Positions 34,753-44,156 of a stretch of 64,000 bases of DNA are shown here, in pieces. Source of the stretch: Gari tellinella (Eukaryota; Mollusca; Bivalvia; Cardiida; Psammobiidae). Position 1 is the first letter of the stretch; each line of letters begins with the position of its first letter. The notes below the pieces were generated by a model. It did no database searches. It was not told the DNA's origin and worked only from the letters and a program-made list of their open reading frames with translations. Made by a program: the position numbers and the translations under genes. The DNA lies in the NCBI GenBank assembly GCA_922989275.2, contig OV277863.1:20178001-20242000 (forward strand), in the 5' to 3' direction.

Positions 34753-34754
34753 CA

Positions 34755-35120
34755 TTGTATGGTAATAGATTGATAAAACATGGTTCACCCGGAAGCACCA
34801 GAATGTTTGTTTACCACAAAACCCCTGCCTGGGCTTTTATGACAATAATTACTGGTCCATTAAGTACACACACAAAATACATGTACTTCAAAGGAGGCTG
34901 TGTTCTATATATAGCATATCTTCGTAAACATGTTTCGTTAGATAGGTGCCCAATGATTTTTGAATTGCAAACAGTGTAGATCCAGATCTCAAAATCCGAG
35001 TGGCTTACATGTAGTGTATGATCAGGATCCAAACTTGTTGGTTTACTGATTTAGTTCTCTTGCTTGATATCAAAACTAGAATTGAAACAATAGTTGCAGA
35101 CGACAAACTTGAAACAGGTG
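34755..35120. other. intergenic with decayed hairpin
   Basis: GCAAACAGTGTAGATCCAGA and GATCAGGATCCAAACTTGTT at 34967-35038 are a decayed hairpin core; TTGCAGACGAC at 35094 is an E-like arm. No gene. Confidence 0.4.
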
Positions 35121-35126
35121 GTAGGT

Positions 35127-35165
35127 ATACCGTGGAGAAGGCGTTATTCTTTCCCGTTGAACCCA
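35127..35165 (+). mobile_element. MITE family A, left terminus only
   Basis: TACCGTGGAGAAGGCGTTAT then CCCGTTGAACCC. Confidence 0.6.
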
Positions 35166-35194
35166 ATATCCCATATAGATGCACCTTTTAACTA

Positions 35195-35393
35195 ATTGAA
35201 CCCATTTACGCCCAGTGGATTCTTCTATGTTTTCTATATTCGATTAGTCCATTTTTTTTATCAAAGGGATGCCTGGTCAAAATTTTCATTTTGCTTTATA
35301 TTGAAATTCCTATCAGCAAACAGTGTAGATTTCTGATCAGAGTCGACACTGTTTGCCTATGTCCTATATATGAGATCGTGGGCACAAATGGGT
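35195..35393 (+). mobile_element. MITE family H, full copy
   Basis: GAACCCATTTACGCCCAGTG left, short hairpin CAAACAGTGTAGATTTCTGA/GTCGACACTGTTTG, GGGCACAAATGGGTAAA right. Confidence 0.7.
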
Positions 35394-35454
35394 AAATTCA
35401 TTCCACAACTGAATAAATTAGATCCAATGTATACAGTCGTGAACATACATGTAC

Positions 35455-35626
35455 CAAACAAAATATTTCTATACCCTAGCAGATGGTAGCTTAAAGTAGG
35501 TTAACGTAAAGCAGAATGCGCCTTAAGGTTTGTCCCTTTGATTTTCAATGGGCGTTAAGGCGCATTCTTTAAGTTTTCACCTGTCTTCAAAACTACATGT
35601 AGATACAGGTTATGGGGTAAAGGAAC
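35455..35626 (-). mobile_element. MITE family G, right end to hairpin
   Basis: CCTAGCAGATGGTAGCTTAA, hairpin with a longer loop (GCGCCTTAAGG ... CGTTAAGGCGC), then AGATACAGGTTATGGGGTAA. Confidence 0.7.
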
Positions 35627-35685
35627 TTGGACGGACGCTGTGTTACAGTGGAGAAGACATTATTCTTTCCCGACAAACGCATTAA

Positions 35686-35928
35686 CCCTTTGAACCCTAG
35701 TCCCGCCTATAGACGTCCTTTACAAACAGTGTACATGTGATTAGAACACTTGTTCTATGCAAACAGTGAAGACCCAGATCAGAGGGCTCCGAAAGGAGCC
35801 CTCTGATCAGGGTCTTCACTGTTTGTCATAATGCCAAACATTGACAAAAACAACCCTGGAAAGTCAGAAATGGACTAGACTAAAATGGAAATTGGAATTG
35901 TTCATTTGAAGTTTCAGGGAGGAAAGAG
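35686..35928 (+). mobile_element. MITE family F, full copy, TTAA both sides
   Basis: TTAA at 35682-35685 and 35929-35932. CCCTTTGAACCCTAGTCCCG left, perfect hairpin at 35759-35826 (GGGCTCCGAAAGGAGCCC), TTTCAGGGAGGAAAGAG right. Confidence 0.92.
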
Positions 35929-35984
35929 TTAACGTAATGACAACAATATCCATTGCAAACATTTTGAATCCAGATCAGGCACCG

Positions 35985-36132
35985 GGGTCCAAGGTTATAA
36001 AGCTTTTGAATTGAGTCTAAAGTTGTTCTCAAGCATTTGATTGATCAAATTTGAGCCTAGGCTCAAATTTGACCAATCAAATGCTTGAGAACACACTCAG
36101 ACTCACATCAAACGCTTTATAATCTTGGACCC
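35985..36132. mobile_element. family I palindrome, full copy
   Basis: GGGTCCAAGGTTATAAAGC at one end and its near-exact inverse at the other. The centre is a perfect palindrome (CAAATTTGAGCCTAGGCTCA). Almost the whole 148 bp folds back. It sits in the hairpin centre of family A. Confidence 0.85.
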
Positions 36133-36394
36133 AGGTAACCCTGGCGTCTGACCAGTCTCCAGACTATTTGCCACTCAGATTAGAATGTATAGTCAGAATT
36201 TTCAACGAACTGTCGTTCTCTACTTTTTATTGCAATCCGTTTGTATTTCGTTTGCGTTTGAACGGGAAGGAATAATGTCTTCTCCACTGTACTCTTGACC
36301 CAAACTGTTTGCCATGGATGCCATTTGTCCGGATTTTTTTCTAGCAGATTGTAGCGTTTTTCAAGACCAACTTATTGCAGCCCCGGTTTGCTAT

Positions 36395-36461
36395 GGACCT
36401 TACTGTTTTAGCATATAAACGTGTTTATTGGGAAAGTATTTATAACGTATTCTCCACTGTA
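36395..36461 (+). mobile_element. MITE family A, right terminus only
   Basis: TTAGCATATAAACGTGTTTA then TTGGGAAAG and CGTATTCTCCACTGTA. Upstream (36310-36390) is a K-like fragment with CTAGCAGATTGTAGC. Confidence 0.65.
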
Positions 36462-36464
36462 GCC

Positions 36465-36710
36465 GTATAGTGGTTAATTCTTTACCAGGCTTAAATAGGA
36501 CAAATCGATTTATATCAAACAGTTCGAATTCATGTAATTACGCTTGAATTGTGTAGGTCATAATATTGTGTTGAGTATACAAACATGAAACTACACTGTA
36601 GATCTATACTGCTATATTGCGGTTATTAAATAGACTGAAATACAATGTATGTTGAGGATTAAGTCAGGACGACAGTTTAAGCTGAAAGCTTTTACGAAAG
36701 GTGTATGCTT
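36465..36710. other. intergenic, unexplained
   Basis: AT-rich sequence with no supported feature. Confidence 0.35.
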
Positions 36711-37085
36711 AACCACCTTATTGGGCTATAGTGCCACACATATGCGTCTTTATCAAACACCAGGGCTGCCATTTCTCTGGATTTTTCCAAAATCTTCGGT
36801 CTATTATTTTAGCAGATGGTAGCTTAAAGCAGGTTGACAGTAAAGCAGAATGCGCCTTATGGCGCATTCTGCTTTACTGTCAACCTGCTTTAAGTAATCT
36901 TGCTTGAAAAATAGAAAAATTGGAAATCTTAGGATTTTTCAAGATGTACTTATGGCAGCCCTGAAACACTGTGCATGTGATGAGTACGTATGTCCAATGC
37001 AAACAGTGTAGATCTAGATACAAGGACTTAGAAGAACTACAGAAGCCCTCCGATTAGGGTTTCAATATTTGTCAATTTGTAACGG
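36711..37085 (+). mobile_element. MITE family F split by family K
   Basis: F left arm to TCTTTATCAAACAC at 36760. K follows, then AAACACTGTGCATGTGATGA continues F through a decayed hairpin (CAAACAGTGTAGATCTAGAT). The right end is lost. Confidence 0.65.
36761..36963. mobile_element. family K element carrying the family G hairpin
   Basis: The termini CAGGGCTGCCAT and ATGGCAGCCCTG are inverse. AAACAC flanks both ends (36755-36760, 36964-36969) as a 6-bp target duplication. The interior is CAGATGGTAGCTTAAAGCAG and a perfect hairpin identical in kind to that of family G, although the termini are unrelated. Confidence 0.85.
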
Positions 37086-37284
37086 CTTAAAAAAGAAAGA
37101 AAAAAAACAGACAAAAAAGAAAAGCAAAACAACAACCCTATTTAGTAAAGAAAATGGACAAGACTTGTTTGGAATCTGGGTTTGTCAATCAGTTGTAGTT
37201 CCAGGGTTCAACGACACCAACGCCTTTTTCATCAAAAGATATTGTAAAGTGGGTAAAAAGTTGTTCGTTCGAATGAACGGGAGT

Positions 37285-37480
37285 CATTTGCAAACAATTT
37301 AGAGTCAGACCAGACGCCAAGTATCTGGGCATCTAATCAGGCTCCAAACTACTTTCAGTGCTTTGCACTCCGACATCAGATATTCTAACCATCACGTTAT
37401 CAAATCCGATGTAATTTTGGGTATTTATTGCATCGCGGCTGTGTTTAGTTTCGTTTTAACGTGAAAGAATAACGCTTTTT
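37285..37480 (-). mobile_element. MITE family A, decayed copy
   Basis: CATTTGCAAACAATTTAGAG, GCGGCTGTGTTTAGTTTCG and ACGTGAAAGAATAACG. Left terminus missing. Confidence 0.55.
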
Positions 37481-37611
37481 AACGCATTATAAATACGCGT
37501 TTTTACGCCTTTGATTTATTCCTCCACGTAAGAAAATAGTTTTAATTTATACAGTTATGAATATGTATTGAAAAAAATCCATTTTACAATCTAGCAGATG
37601 GTAACTTAATA

Positions 37612-38128
37612 AAGGGATGCAACCGTATAGTGAACTTGTCAAAATAAAATAAAATACTCAAATAAAAGCAAATTTGTGGCATTATTTGACTTCTGACATT
37701 AAAAAAGTATGATCAGTCCAAAAAAGTCTCAAGAATCGTCACCGAATCTGAGTTTTTTTTAGATATTTTCCATCGTATTTCTATAGCGTCAGTTGACGGT
37801 ATAGTTGTTGTTGTTGCTTCTCTACATGGGCTCAGACATAATACCGAGCCGAATAAAGTACTATCAATCGCTACCAGTGAAGTACGTTAATTCGCTATAT
37901 AGAGAGCGCTGGTAGCCGAGGGGGTAAAGGCGTTTCCTCATTTTTCATGTGTGTCTCCGCATGGAGGGTCACGGGTTCGAATCCCACCAGAGCTTCTTCT
38001 TATTTTTTTTGGAAATGCATTTTTTAACAGAATTTATTATCCTAAACTAAATCTTACCCATTTATATAAGCATTTGACATATATTTACAAATTACTATTT
38101 TTAATGCTAAATCCGGTTGCGAGCCCCT
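37612..38128 (+). mobile_element. element S (tRNA-like bearing), copy 2, with inverted ends
   Basis: Left AAAGGGATGCAACCG (37613-37627) is matched in reverse by CGGTTGCGAGCCCCTTT at 38112-38128. TTAA lies on both sides within the family G host. Inside, AGATATTTTCCATCG, a GGCTCAGACATAA block and a tRNA-like sequence are shared with copies at 6 kb and 47 kb. No protein frame. Confidence 0.7.
37906..37993 (+). pseudogene. tRNA-like (Leu/Ser-type) sequence in element S
   Basis: 88 bp. The acceptor arms GCGCTGG and CCAGAGC pair at 6 of 7. The D arm is GCC-GAGGGGGTAAA-GGC, the extra arm CTCC-GCAT-GGAG is perfect and the B box is GGTTCGAATCC. The T stem has two mismatches and no good anticodon stem is seen. 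It probably supplies a pol III promoter and is not a decoding tRNA. A strict tRNA search would score it. Confidence 0.6.
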
Positions 38129-38439
38129 TTAAAGTAGGCTGTAAGTAAAGCAGAATGTGCCTTAAGGCACATTCTGCTTTACTTTCAACCTGCTTTAAGT
38201 GGTTATCTATTTTCAATTTCAGAAACAGGCTATGGGGTAATGGGTTAAGTACTGTATTGATGAAGTGTGCACTGTATAGTTTTGAGATTGGAATAGTTTC
38301 ATTTTTTATAAACATAATCCACGTTATAGACTCTAAAAGAACAATCGGACGACATAGATCACGTACCCTGTTGCTGACCTTTGTCTTCACTGTTTGTCAT
38401 GTCAGAAGAACTTTGTCCACTACAGCTATATAGCAGTCA

Positions 38440-38694
38440 CAGGTGCTTGTATTGTATGTATTTTACCCCTGTGTATGAAGTTCGAGATCGTTTAAAAGAA
38501 ATAAATTAGGCAGACTATGGTAACTCTGTATATGTATTTATTATATACCTACCAATGTTCTGCCCGAAATATTTCTGTATTGTATTATACATATACAGAG
38601 GTACCATAGTCTACTAAAGAAAATAATTTTTTAAACGATCTAGATCTACATGTACATACACAGGGGTAACATACATACAGTACAAGCACCTGTA
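38440..38694. mobile_element. family J foldback element with 10-bp target duplication
   Basis: Arms of about 120 bp (CAGGTGCTTGTATTGTATGT to CTGTATATGTAT) fold on each other with some mismatches. The direct repeat ATAGCAGTCA lies at 38430-38439 and 38695-38704. Long TIRs with a 9-10-bp duplication are typical of Mutator-like elements. Confidence 0.85.
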
Positions 38695-38867
38695 ATAGCA
38701 GTCAACTCAAATGCCGTGTTCTTTGTCTTTATCTTTATCGCGGTAGCTGATCTTGGTCTACACAGCCTCAGGGTACATGCCACATATGGGTCTTATTCCA
38801 TTTACGATCGAAATGTATCACATATAAGATACAATCGAGCCTTGATTAACCATGATTGTAATGTTTC

Positions 38868-38985
38868 TACTGAGATTCGATAACTCGAACTGACGTAAGT
38901 CAAACATGCCTGTATTTCAAAGTTAAAACGTGGAAAAGCTACGTTTCAATTTTTAAAATACAGGTTAGTTCCACTAAAGCGGACA
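38868..38985 (+). mobile_element. MITE family B, decayed copy
   Basis: GATTCGATAACTCGAACTGA, AAACATGCCTGTATTTCAAA, GTTAAAACGTGG. Right side decayed. Confidence 0.55.
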
Positions 38986-39010
38986 AAACCTTAATTTCTA
39001 GGCCAAAGCG

Positions 39011-39255
39011 TACAGTGAAGAAAATGTTACCCTTTCCCAATAAACGCGTTTACGCTAAAACTATTATTTCAAATGCAAACAGTTTGGAGCCAGATCAGAC
39101 GTCGGGTAACCCGGCGTCTGATCAGGCTCCAAACTGTTTGCCACTCAGATGAAAATAGATAGTGAAAAATGTCAATAAGTTGTTATTTTCTACATTTTAG
39201 TGTTTTGCGTTTCGTTTGTGTTTAAACGGGAAAGAATAACGTTTTCTCCACTGTA
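39011..39255 (-). mobile_element. MITE family A, full copy
   Basis: TACAGTGAAGAAAATG left, TTTTCTCCACTGTA right. Perfect hairpin but one base. Confidence 0.92.
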
Positions 39256-39286
39256 TCTAAACCTTGAACTATAGTTTGACTGACGT

Positions 39287-39500
39287 GAGAAGGAAGAACA
39301 CTTTTCCAAATAAGAAATTCTATGTTAAAATAATTATTTGCATTGCAAACAATCTAAAACCAGACAAGACGCCGGGTAACTATCGAAATTGTTTGACACA
39401 CAGATTGAAACAAAATATTAGAACTTTAAAAAAAAATGTCATTTAAATTACATGTGCATTGATTTTGCATTTCGTTTCGTTTAAACGGGAAAAATGACGT
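39287..39500 (-). mobile_element. MITE family A, decayed copy
   Basis: CCAAATAAGAAATTCTATG, GCAAACAATCTAAAACCAGA, half of the hairpin lost, GTTTCGTTTAAACGGGAAAA. Confidence 0.65.
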
Positions 39501-39701
39501 ATTTATGTGACGATGCTGTGTTTACATGTATTTGTAGACACATGGTGACATTTAATCTAGTATTTATATTGCCATTAACAAGACCTATTTTATTGTACAC
39601 TGTGTGACGTGTGTGTATTTAACGAGAACAAGTTGCCATATAACAGTACGGAAATTGTTATTGAAATTGCAGATATCATAATCATAACACATTAATACAT
39701 T

Positions 39702-40176
39702 CAACCCTGGCAACGGGTGTACTCGACATTACATGTAACAAACGTTGTACAGTGGTGAAGACGTTATTCTTTCCCATGGCATTTAAACGCAAACGCATTT
39801 CAATAAAACGTAAAAATTGACAACTTGTTGCTAATTTTGACTATTTATTTTAACATGGGGGCAAACAGTTTGGAGCCTGGTCAGACGCCGGGTTACCCGG
39901 CGTCTGATCTGGCTCTAAACTGTTTGTACTGGAAACAATAGTTTCAGAGTAAACGCGTTAATTGGGAAAGAACAACGTCTTCTCCACTGTACATGTGAAG
40001 GGTTCATTTGTCCTATGCAAACAGTGCACCTGCAGGAGTCCTCTGACCAGGGTCTGCATTGTTTGCCATTTGCAATTATATTGTTGAAGTTAACTTTAAA
40101 TAGAGTATAAAAGACTAGACTTAAATGTAAATTGAAATTGTTCATTAAACCATTAAAAAATTCAGGGCTGAATGAG
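39702..40176 (+). mobile_element. MITE family F split by family A
   Basis: TTCAACCCTGGCAACGGGTG left. Family A enters at TA (39748). CATGTGAAGGGTTCATTTGT resumes F. The hairpin is shortened (GCACCTGCAGGAGTCC). TTAA at 40177. Confidence 0.8.
39748..39991 (+). mobile_element. MITE family A, full copy nested in F
   Basis: TACAGTGGTGAAGACG to CTTCTCCACTGTA with a perfect hairpin. The host F sequence around it (GTG-TA-CATGTGAA in other F copies) shows that TA was the target. Confidence 0.92.
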
Positions 40177-40252
40177 TTAAAACACGCGGGATGGGGCCTC
40201 CTTTATCGCAATGTTTATAGTGTACTTATAGTGTACTGTAAAGCTAGTAAAC

Positions 40253-40504
40253 TACAGTGGGGGAAAACGTTATTCTTTCCCGTTGAAACGCAAACAAAAC
40301 ACAAACGCAATGTAATAAAACGTACCAAAAAGACAGTGTTTCGACAATTTTGACTATTCATGTTAAACTATGTGGCATACAGTTTGGAGCCTGGTCAGAC
40401 GCGGGGTAACCCGGCGTCTGATCTGGCTCGAAACTGTTTACAATGGAAATAATAGTTTTAGCGTAAACGCGTTTATTTGAAAGAATAACGTTTTCTGCAC
40501 TGTA
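40253..40504 (+). mobile_element. MITE family A, full copy
   Basis: TACAGTGGGGGAAAACG left, TTTTCTGCACTGTA right. Hairpin nearly perfect. Confidence 0.92.
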
Positions 40505-40535
40505 TACTAGATATCCTTCTGTTCTCCATGATGTA

Positions 40536-40758
40536 TTTAAGAAGACGTTATTCTTTCCCGCTTTTAACGAAATAAAACGCAATTCAATAAAATGTAGAAA
40601 TGATGTTCTTGAAAATGCTCACGAATAGTTTCAATCTAAATAGCAAACAATTTAGAACCTGGTCATAAGCCGAGTGTCGCGATGGCTGATCTAACTCCAA
40701 GTCGTTTGCAATGGAACGCGTTTGTTAAGAACGAATAACGTCATCTGCCAAACTGTCT
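40536..40758 (+). mobile_element. MITE family A, decayed copy
   Basis: TTAAGAAGACGTTATTCTTT left, decayed hairpin (GCAAACAATTTAGAACCTGG), GAACGAATAACGTCATCTG right. Confidence 0.7.
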
Positions 40759-40787
40759 ATTCGTACAACCGATTTGCCTAACAACAC

Positions 40788-40948
40788 TTATTCCAGGTCT
40801 ACAAGGTTATAAAGCTTTTGAGTTGAGTCTGGAGTAGTTCTCTAGCATATGATTGTTCATATTTGAGCCTAGGCTCAAATTTGACCAAACAAATACTTGA
40901 GAACGACACCAGACTCAAATCAAGGCTTTATAACCTTGGACCCAGGGC
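40788..40948. mobile_element. family I palindrome, full copy
   Basis: AAGGTTATAAAGCTTTTGAG and GCTTTATAACCTTGGACCC ends, with the centre ATTTGAGCCTAGGCTCAAAT perfect. Confidence 0.8.
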
Positions 40949-41022
40949 TCAAGTGAGTAATATAAAGTTTAATTGAGTCTGAGTCGTTCTAAACCATTTG
41001 ATTGGTCAGATTTGAACTTTTG
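40949..41022. mobile_element. family I palindrome, half copy
   Basis: AATATAAAGTTTAATTGAGT, GTCGTTCTAAACCATTTGAT, TTGGTCAGATTTGAAC: one arm only, adjoining the preceding full copy. Confidence 0.65.
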
Positions 41023-41175
41023 CTAGCAAACAGTTTAAATCGAGATTCGACGCCGCGTACCGCGGGGTCTCATCAGGATCCAAACTGTTTGACACTCTGA
41101 ACCTGTTTTGAACAGATACTGTATTATGAAACAAATATTTTTAGAATAATAGGAGACGACATTTGTTGCAGACGA
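41023..41175 (+). mobile_element. MITE family E, hairpin and right arm
   Basis: Hairpin at 41027-41092 (GCAAACAGTTTAAATCGAGA; GCCGCGTACCGCGG), then TTTTGAACAGATACTGTATT and GTTGCAGACG. Confidence 0.65.
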
Positions 41176-41412
41176 AAAAAAACCAAACCCAGCATGCAAA
41201 GGAATAGCTGTACATGGCTAGGATATAACTTCTCGTCTCCCGAATATCATTTGTATTGATCCTACAATGAAACAGACAATAGTTTTATTTCTATACGAAG
41301 TCTGAAACTATTGGGAAAGTAATACGTACATGTATAAAGTTATATATAGACCGAACATATAAGCAATATAAACAAAAGTTATGAAAGGAAGTTCCAACGC
41401 AATGTAGCATGC

Positions 41413-41663
41413 TACAGTGGAGAAAACGTTATTTTGTCTTGTTTAAACGCAAACGAAACGCAAACGCAATGTAATAAAACGAACCAAAATGACAGTTTTT
41501 CGTCAATTCTGACTATTCATGTTAAACTGTGTGGCAAACATTTTGAAGCCTGATTAGACGCCGGGTAACCCGGCGTCTGATCTGGCTCCAAACTGTTTGC
41601 AATGGAAATAATAGGTTTAAGCGTAAACGCGTTTATTGGGAAAGAATAACGTTTTCCCAACTG
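41413..41663 (+). mobile_element. MITE family A, full copy
   Basis: TACAGTGGAGAAAACG left. Hairpin good. Right end GTTTTCCCAACTGAA is mutated. A further left terminus (GAGTGGAGAAAACGTAATTC) lies at 41692. Confidence 0.9.
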
Positions 41664-41794
41664 AACACGTATTCTAAAATTCTGTCTCTAGAGTGGAGAA
41701 AACGTAATTCCTTCTCGTTTAGTACATGTATAACCAATTACTCCATAGATGCTCATTTTTGCGCTTTAAAGTTATTTCTCCATTGATGCCTTAA

Positions 41795-41945
41795 CTCTTT
41801 CACTGCCAACGGCGCCAATATGCGACTTTGCAAACAGTATGGATCCTGATCAGACGCCGCGAAACGCGGCGTCTGATCAGGATCCAAACTGTTTGACACT
41901 GGTACATGTATCGACATTTCTTCAGCCAAAACAGCCCTAACGCGT
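41795..41945 (+). mobile_element. MITE family E, left arm and hairpin
   Basis: TTAA at 41791. CTCTTTCACTGCCAACGGCG left. Perfect hairpin 41829-41895 (GCCGCGAAACGCGGC). Truncated after TTTCTTCAGCCAAAACAGCC. Confidence 0.8.
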
Positions 41946-42229
41946 TTGTATTTTGATAGTACGTGTATATATAAAATACGATAATCTGGCTTAATCTATA
42001 AATATTTATCCCTCTATAGGCCATTGGCTATATGTAATATTTGCAAACAAATTGAATCCAAACGAGGCCAAACCAGGCACTGGGTAGCTTTGAGTCTGAT
42101 CAGGATCGTTTTGAGTGTCCGTTGTTTAAAAAAAAGTTTTAAAACTAATTCGCACACGGTATTTTAAAAAAACAACAAAAAAACCCCTACACTTTTTGCG
42201 ATGTAAATATTACATGTACTACAACGATG

Positions 42230-42363
42230 TAGCAGTGGAAAAGACCGTTTATTCTTTCCCAATAAACGCCTTTTTTAAAACAGTTGTCATTTTCAGTTTT
42301 TAATGCTTTACGTGTTCGTTTAGCTTCGTTTAAAGTGGAATGAAAAGCGTCTTCTTCACTGTA
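42230..42363 (-). mobile_element. MITE family A, hairpin deleted
   Basis: GCAGTGGAAAAGACCG left and CTTCTTCACTGTA right are both present. The whole central hairpin is absent: AATAAACGCCTTTTTTAAAA joins CAGTTGTCATTTTC. It shows that the hairpin can be lost while the ends remain. Confidence 0.8.
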
Positions 42364-42414
42364 CTAAAGTTGTTATTGTGAGAAAACTTAGCACTGTAGT
42401 GTATGCCTATTTAA

Positions 42415-42625
42415 CCATTTCACTCTCAATGACGCCTAATTTTAAGCGCGTTTAGCAAACAGTTTGGGTCCTGATCAGACGCCGCTTCACGCGGCGTCTG
42501 ATTAGAATCCAAAATAACTGACATTATTCTTTAATTTTCTTCGGCCATACTGCCTTAAATTTAACTTTGAAACGATATTGCAGACAACAATATTGAAGCA
42601 GACGACAATTAAACGACGAAGGGAT
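42415..42625 (+). mobile_element. MITE family E, full copy
   Basis: TTAA at 42411. CATTTCACTCTCAATGACGC left. Hairpin GCCGCTTCACGCGGC. GCAGACAACAATATTGAAGC arm and GACGAAGGGATAAA right. Confidence 0.8.
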
Positions 42626-42878
42626 AAATATCTCACGATGAATTTGATCATGAAAGGGTTAATTCGCATTTTGCACTGCAAGGTATACACCAGACTTCAA
42701 TGATGCAACACATAGGTTGTGCATCTGTTGGTTTTATGATGAGAAATGTTGATAATGATGATCAACATCGCTAAGGTGAACTGTTTGATTATGTACATCA
42801 TGCACGTGCCACTGTGCATCATTCACCAGACTGGACCTTTGCCCATCTGTTAGATCATTCATCCTTTCTTTTCCCATA

Positions 42879-43070
42879 TACAGTAAAACCTCTCATTAAC
42901 TACATGTACCATTAAAACGAAGGCTAATTAATATGATAATGTACAGGTGACAGCTTAAGGTATGTTGAGGAGCTTTCTGTTTCACTGTCACCTTGCTTCA
43001 AACATTCACCTGTCGTAAACATCAAATACTTTACCCAATTTTGTAGTCATAATAGAGAGGTTTTACTGTA
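42879..43070 (+). mobile_element. MITE family C, full copy
   Basis: TACAGTAAAACCTCTCATTA left and AATAGAGAGGTTTTACTGTA right, TA-flanked. The centre holds a decayed version of the G-type hairpin (ACAGCTTAAGGTATGTTGAG; CACCTTGCTTCAAAC). Confidence 0.85.
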
Positions 43071-43079
43071 CATATATCG

Positions 43080-43257
43080 TCGGCGTAAGAATTGTCGTCT
43101 GCAAGATTTGTTCAAATTAAAACGTAGACAGTAGGCTAAGTGACGCTGAATCAACCGGAGTGTCAACCAGTGTGGATCCTGATCAGGCGCTGAGCCACTC
43201 AATACTGAATGAATTCAAACAATAGGCAAATTCAACTTAGCTTGGCAGTGAAAGGGT
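43080..43257 (-). mobile_element. MITE family E, full copy
   Basis: GTCGGCGTAAGAATTGTCGT left. Decayed hairpin (CAACCAGTGTGGATCCTGAT). GCTTGGCAGTGAAAGGGTTA right. Confidence 0.65.
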
Positions 43258-43259
43258 TA

Positions 43260-44030
43260 CATTAAGCGCACCTGTCATTTTCACTCAAGTGAAACGAGCA
43301 CGGAGTCGGCCCTCTGTTCAACTGAATCGAGCGGAAACCTAGCGGAAACATAGCGGTCGCTGTGCTTGTTGAACGATAGCGAGCAACCTAGCGCTCGCCC
43401 GGTGTACGTTAACACCGGTAATGTGTCAACTCGGCCAATTACCAACTCGGCCTGGTTCAACTCGGCCAATTTAATATACTAATATTAATGAATACTCTAT
43501 ATTGACATTACTAAAAGCCGTTGTAGGATTCTACGACGTATTGATACAGATACAGATACTACTACACTTAGAACACTATGAATAAAGAGTATATAATTCA
43601 CAATGATCTATATTTATTTATACTAAACTGTTTCCTTATGTTGAATACAGATATATACACAATGCACATAATATATTACATAATACTAGATCTATACATA
43701 ATTCTATCAGTGTAAGAATCCCATATATACTTTTTATTCGAAGTTTTGCATCGAAGATGGGAACGTGGAGCCTACTTTTGTGAACACATATAAGATAAGA
43801 AAGCTACGATGTCGTCCATATTTCACTAATATACCCGCACGGCTATTCAACTTTGCAATTTCTGTAACCCTTTCCGTGCAATTCCGTCACCTGATTTAAA
43901 TATTTATCGTCAACTTTTATTTTTTATAATAGAGCATCTAATAATGAAAATGAACAATAATATAATGTTCAAGTACATGGAATTTAAGTCAAGGATTGAC
44001 TACAGAGACATACTCTCTGTATGTCTCTGA
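43260..44030. other. low-repeat stretch with CpG-rich start
   Basis: 43281-43450 is CpG-rich with short internal repeats (ACCTAGCGGAAACATAGCGG; CAACTCGGCC three times). The open frames there follow from the repeats. GATACAGATACAGATAC at 43547 resembles a retroelement tail. No gene is supported. Confidence 0.35.
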
Positions 44031-44156
44031 TTGACTACTAGTCTTGACCCTAATCACACGCAGAGTTACTCGGCATCTGACCAGGGTCCCACTTTTTTCC
44101 AATTGCCATTGTATTTTGGATAAATCAGTGATGGGGTTAGTACTCATGCATGTACT

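Larger units (their letters stand above)
35644..36291 (-). mobile_element. MITE family A with two nested insertions
   Basis: Left terminus TACAGTGGAGAAGACATT. Family F is inserted at TTAA in the first arm and family I in the hairpin centre. The right arm ends CTTCTCCACTGTA. Without the inserts the remaining parts add to a normal copy. Confidence 0.9.
37497..38248 (-). mobile_element. MITE family G split by element S
   Basis: Right arm (ACGCCTTTGATTTATTCCTC to CTAGCAGATGGTAACTTAA) at 37505-37613. After S come AAAGTAGGCTGTAAGTAAAG, a good hairpin and CAGGCTATGGGGTAATGGGT, followed by TTAA at 38247. Confidence 0.8.

Noticed and set aside
37906..37993. Functional tRNA gene
   Set aside because: No proper anticodon stem-loop, mismatched T stem, and it belongs to a repeated element with sister copies.
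43745..43830. Minus-strand ATG frame MDDIVAFLSYMCSQK as a possible first exon
   Set aside because: Only 15 codons, no convincing donor at its end, no supporting context beyond low repeat content.
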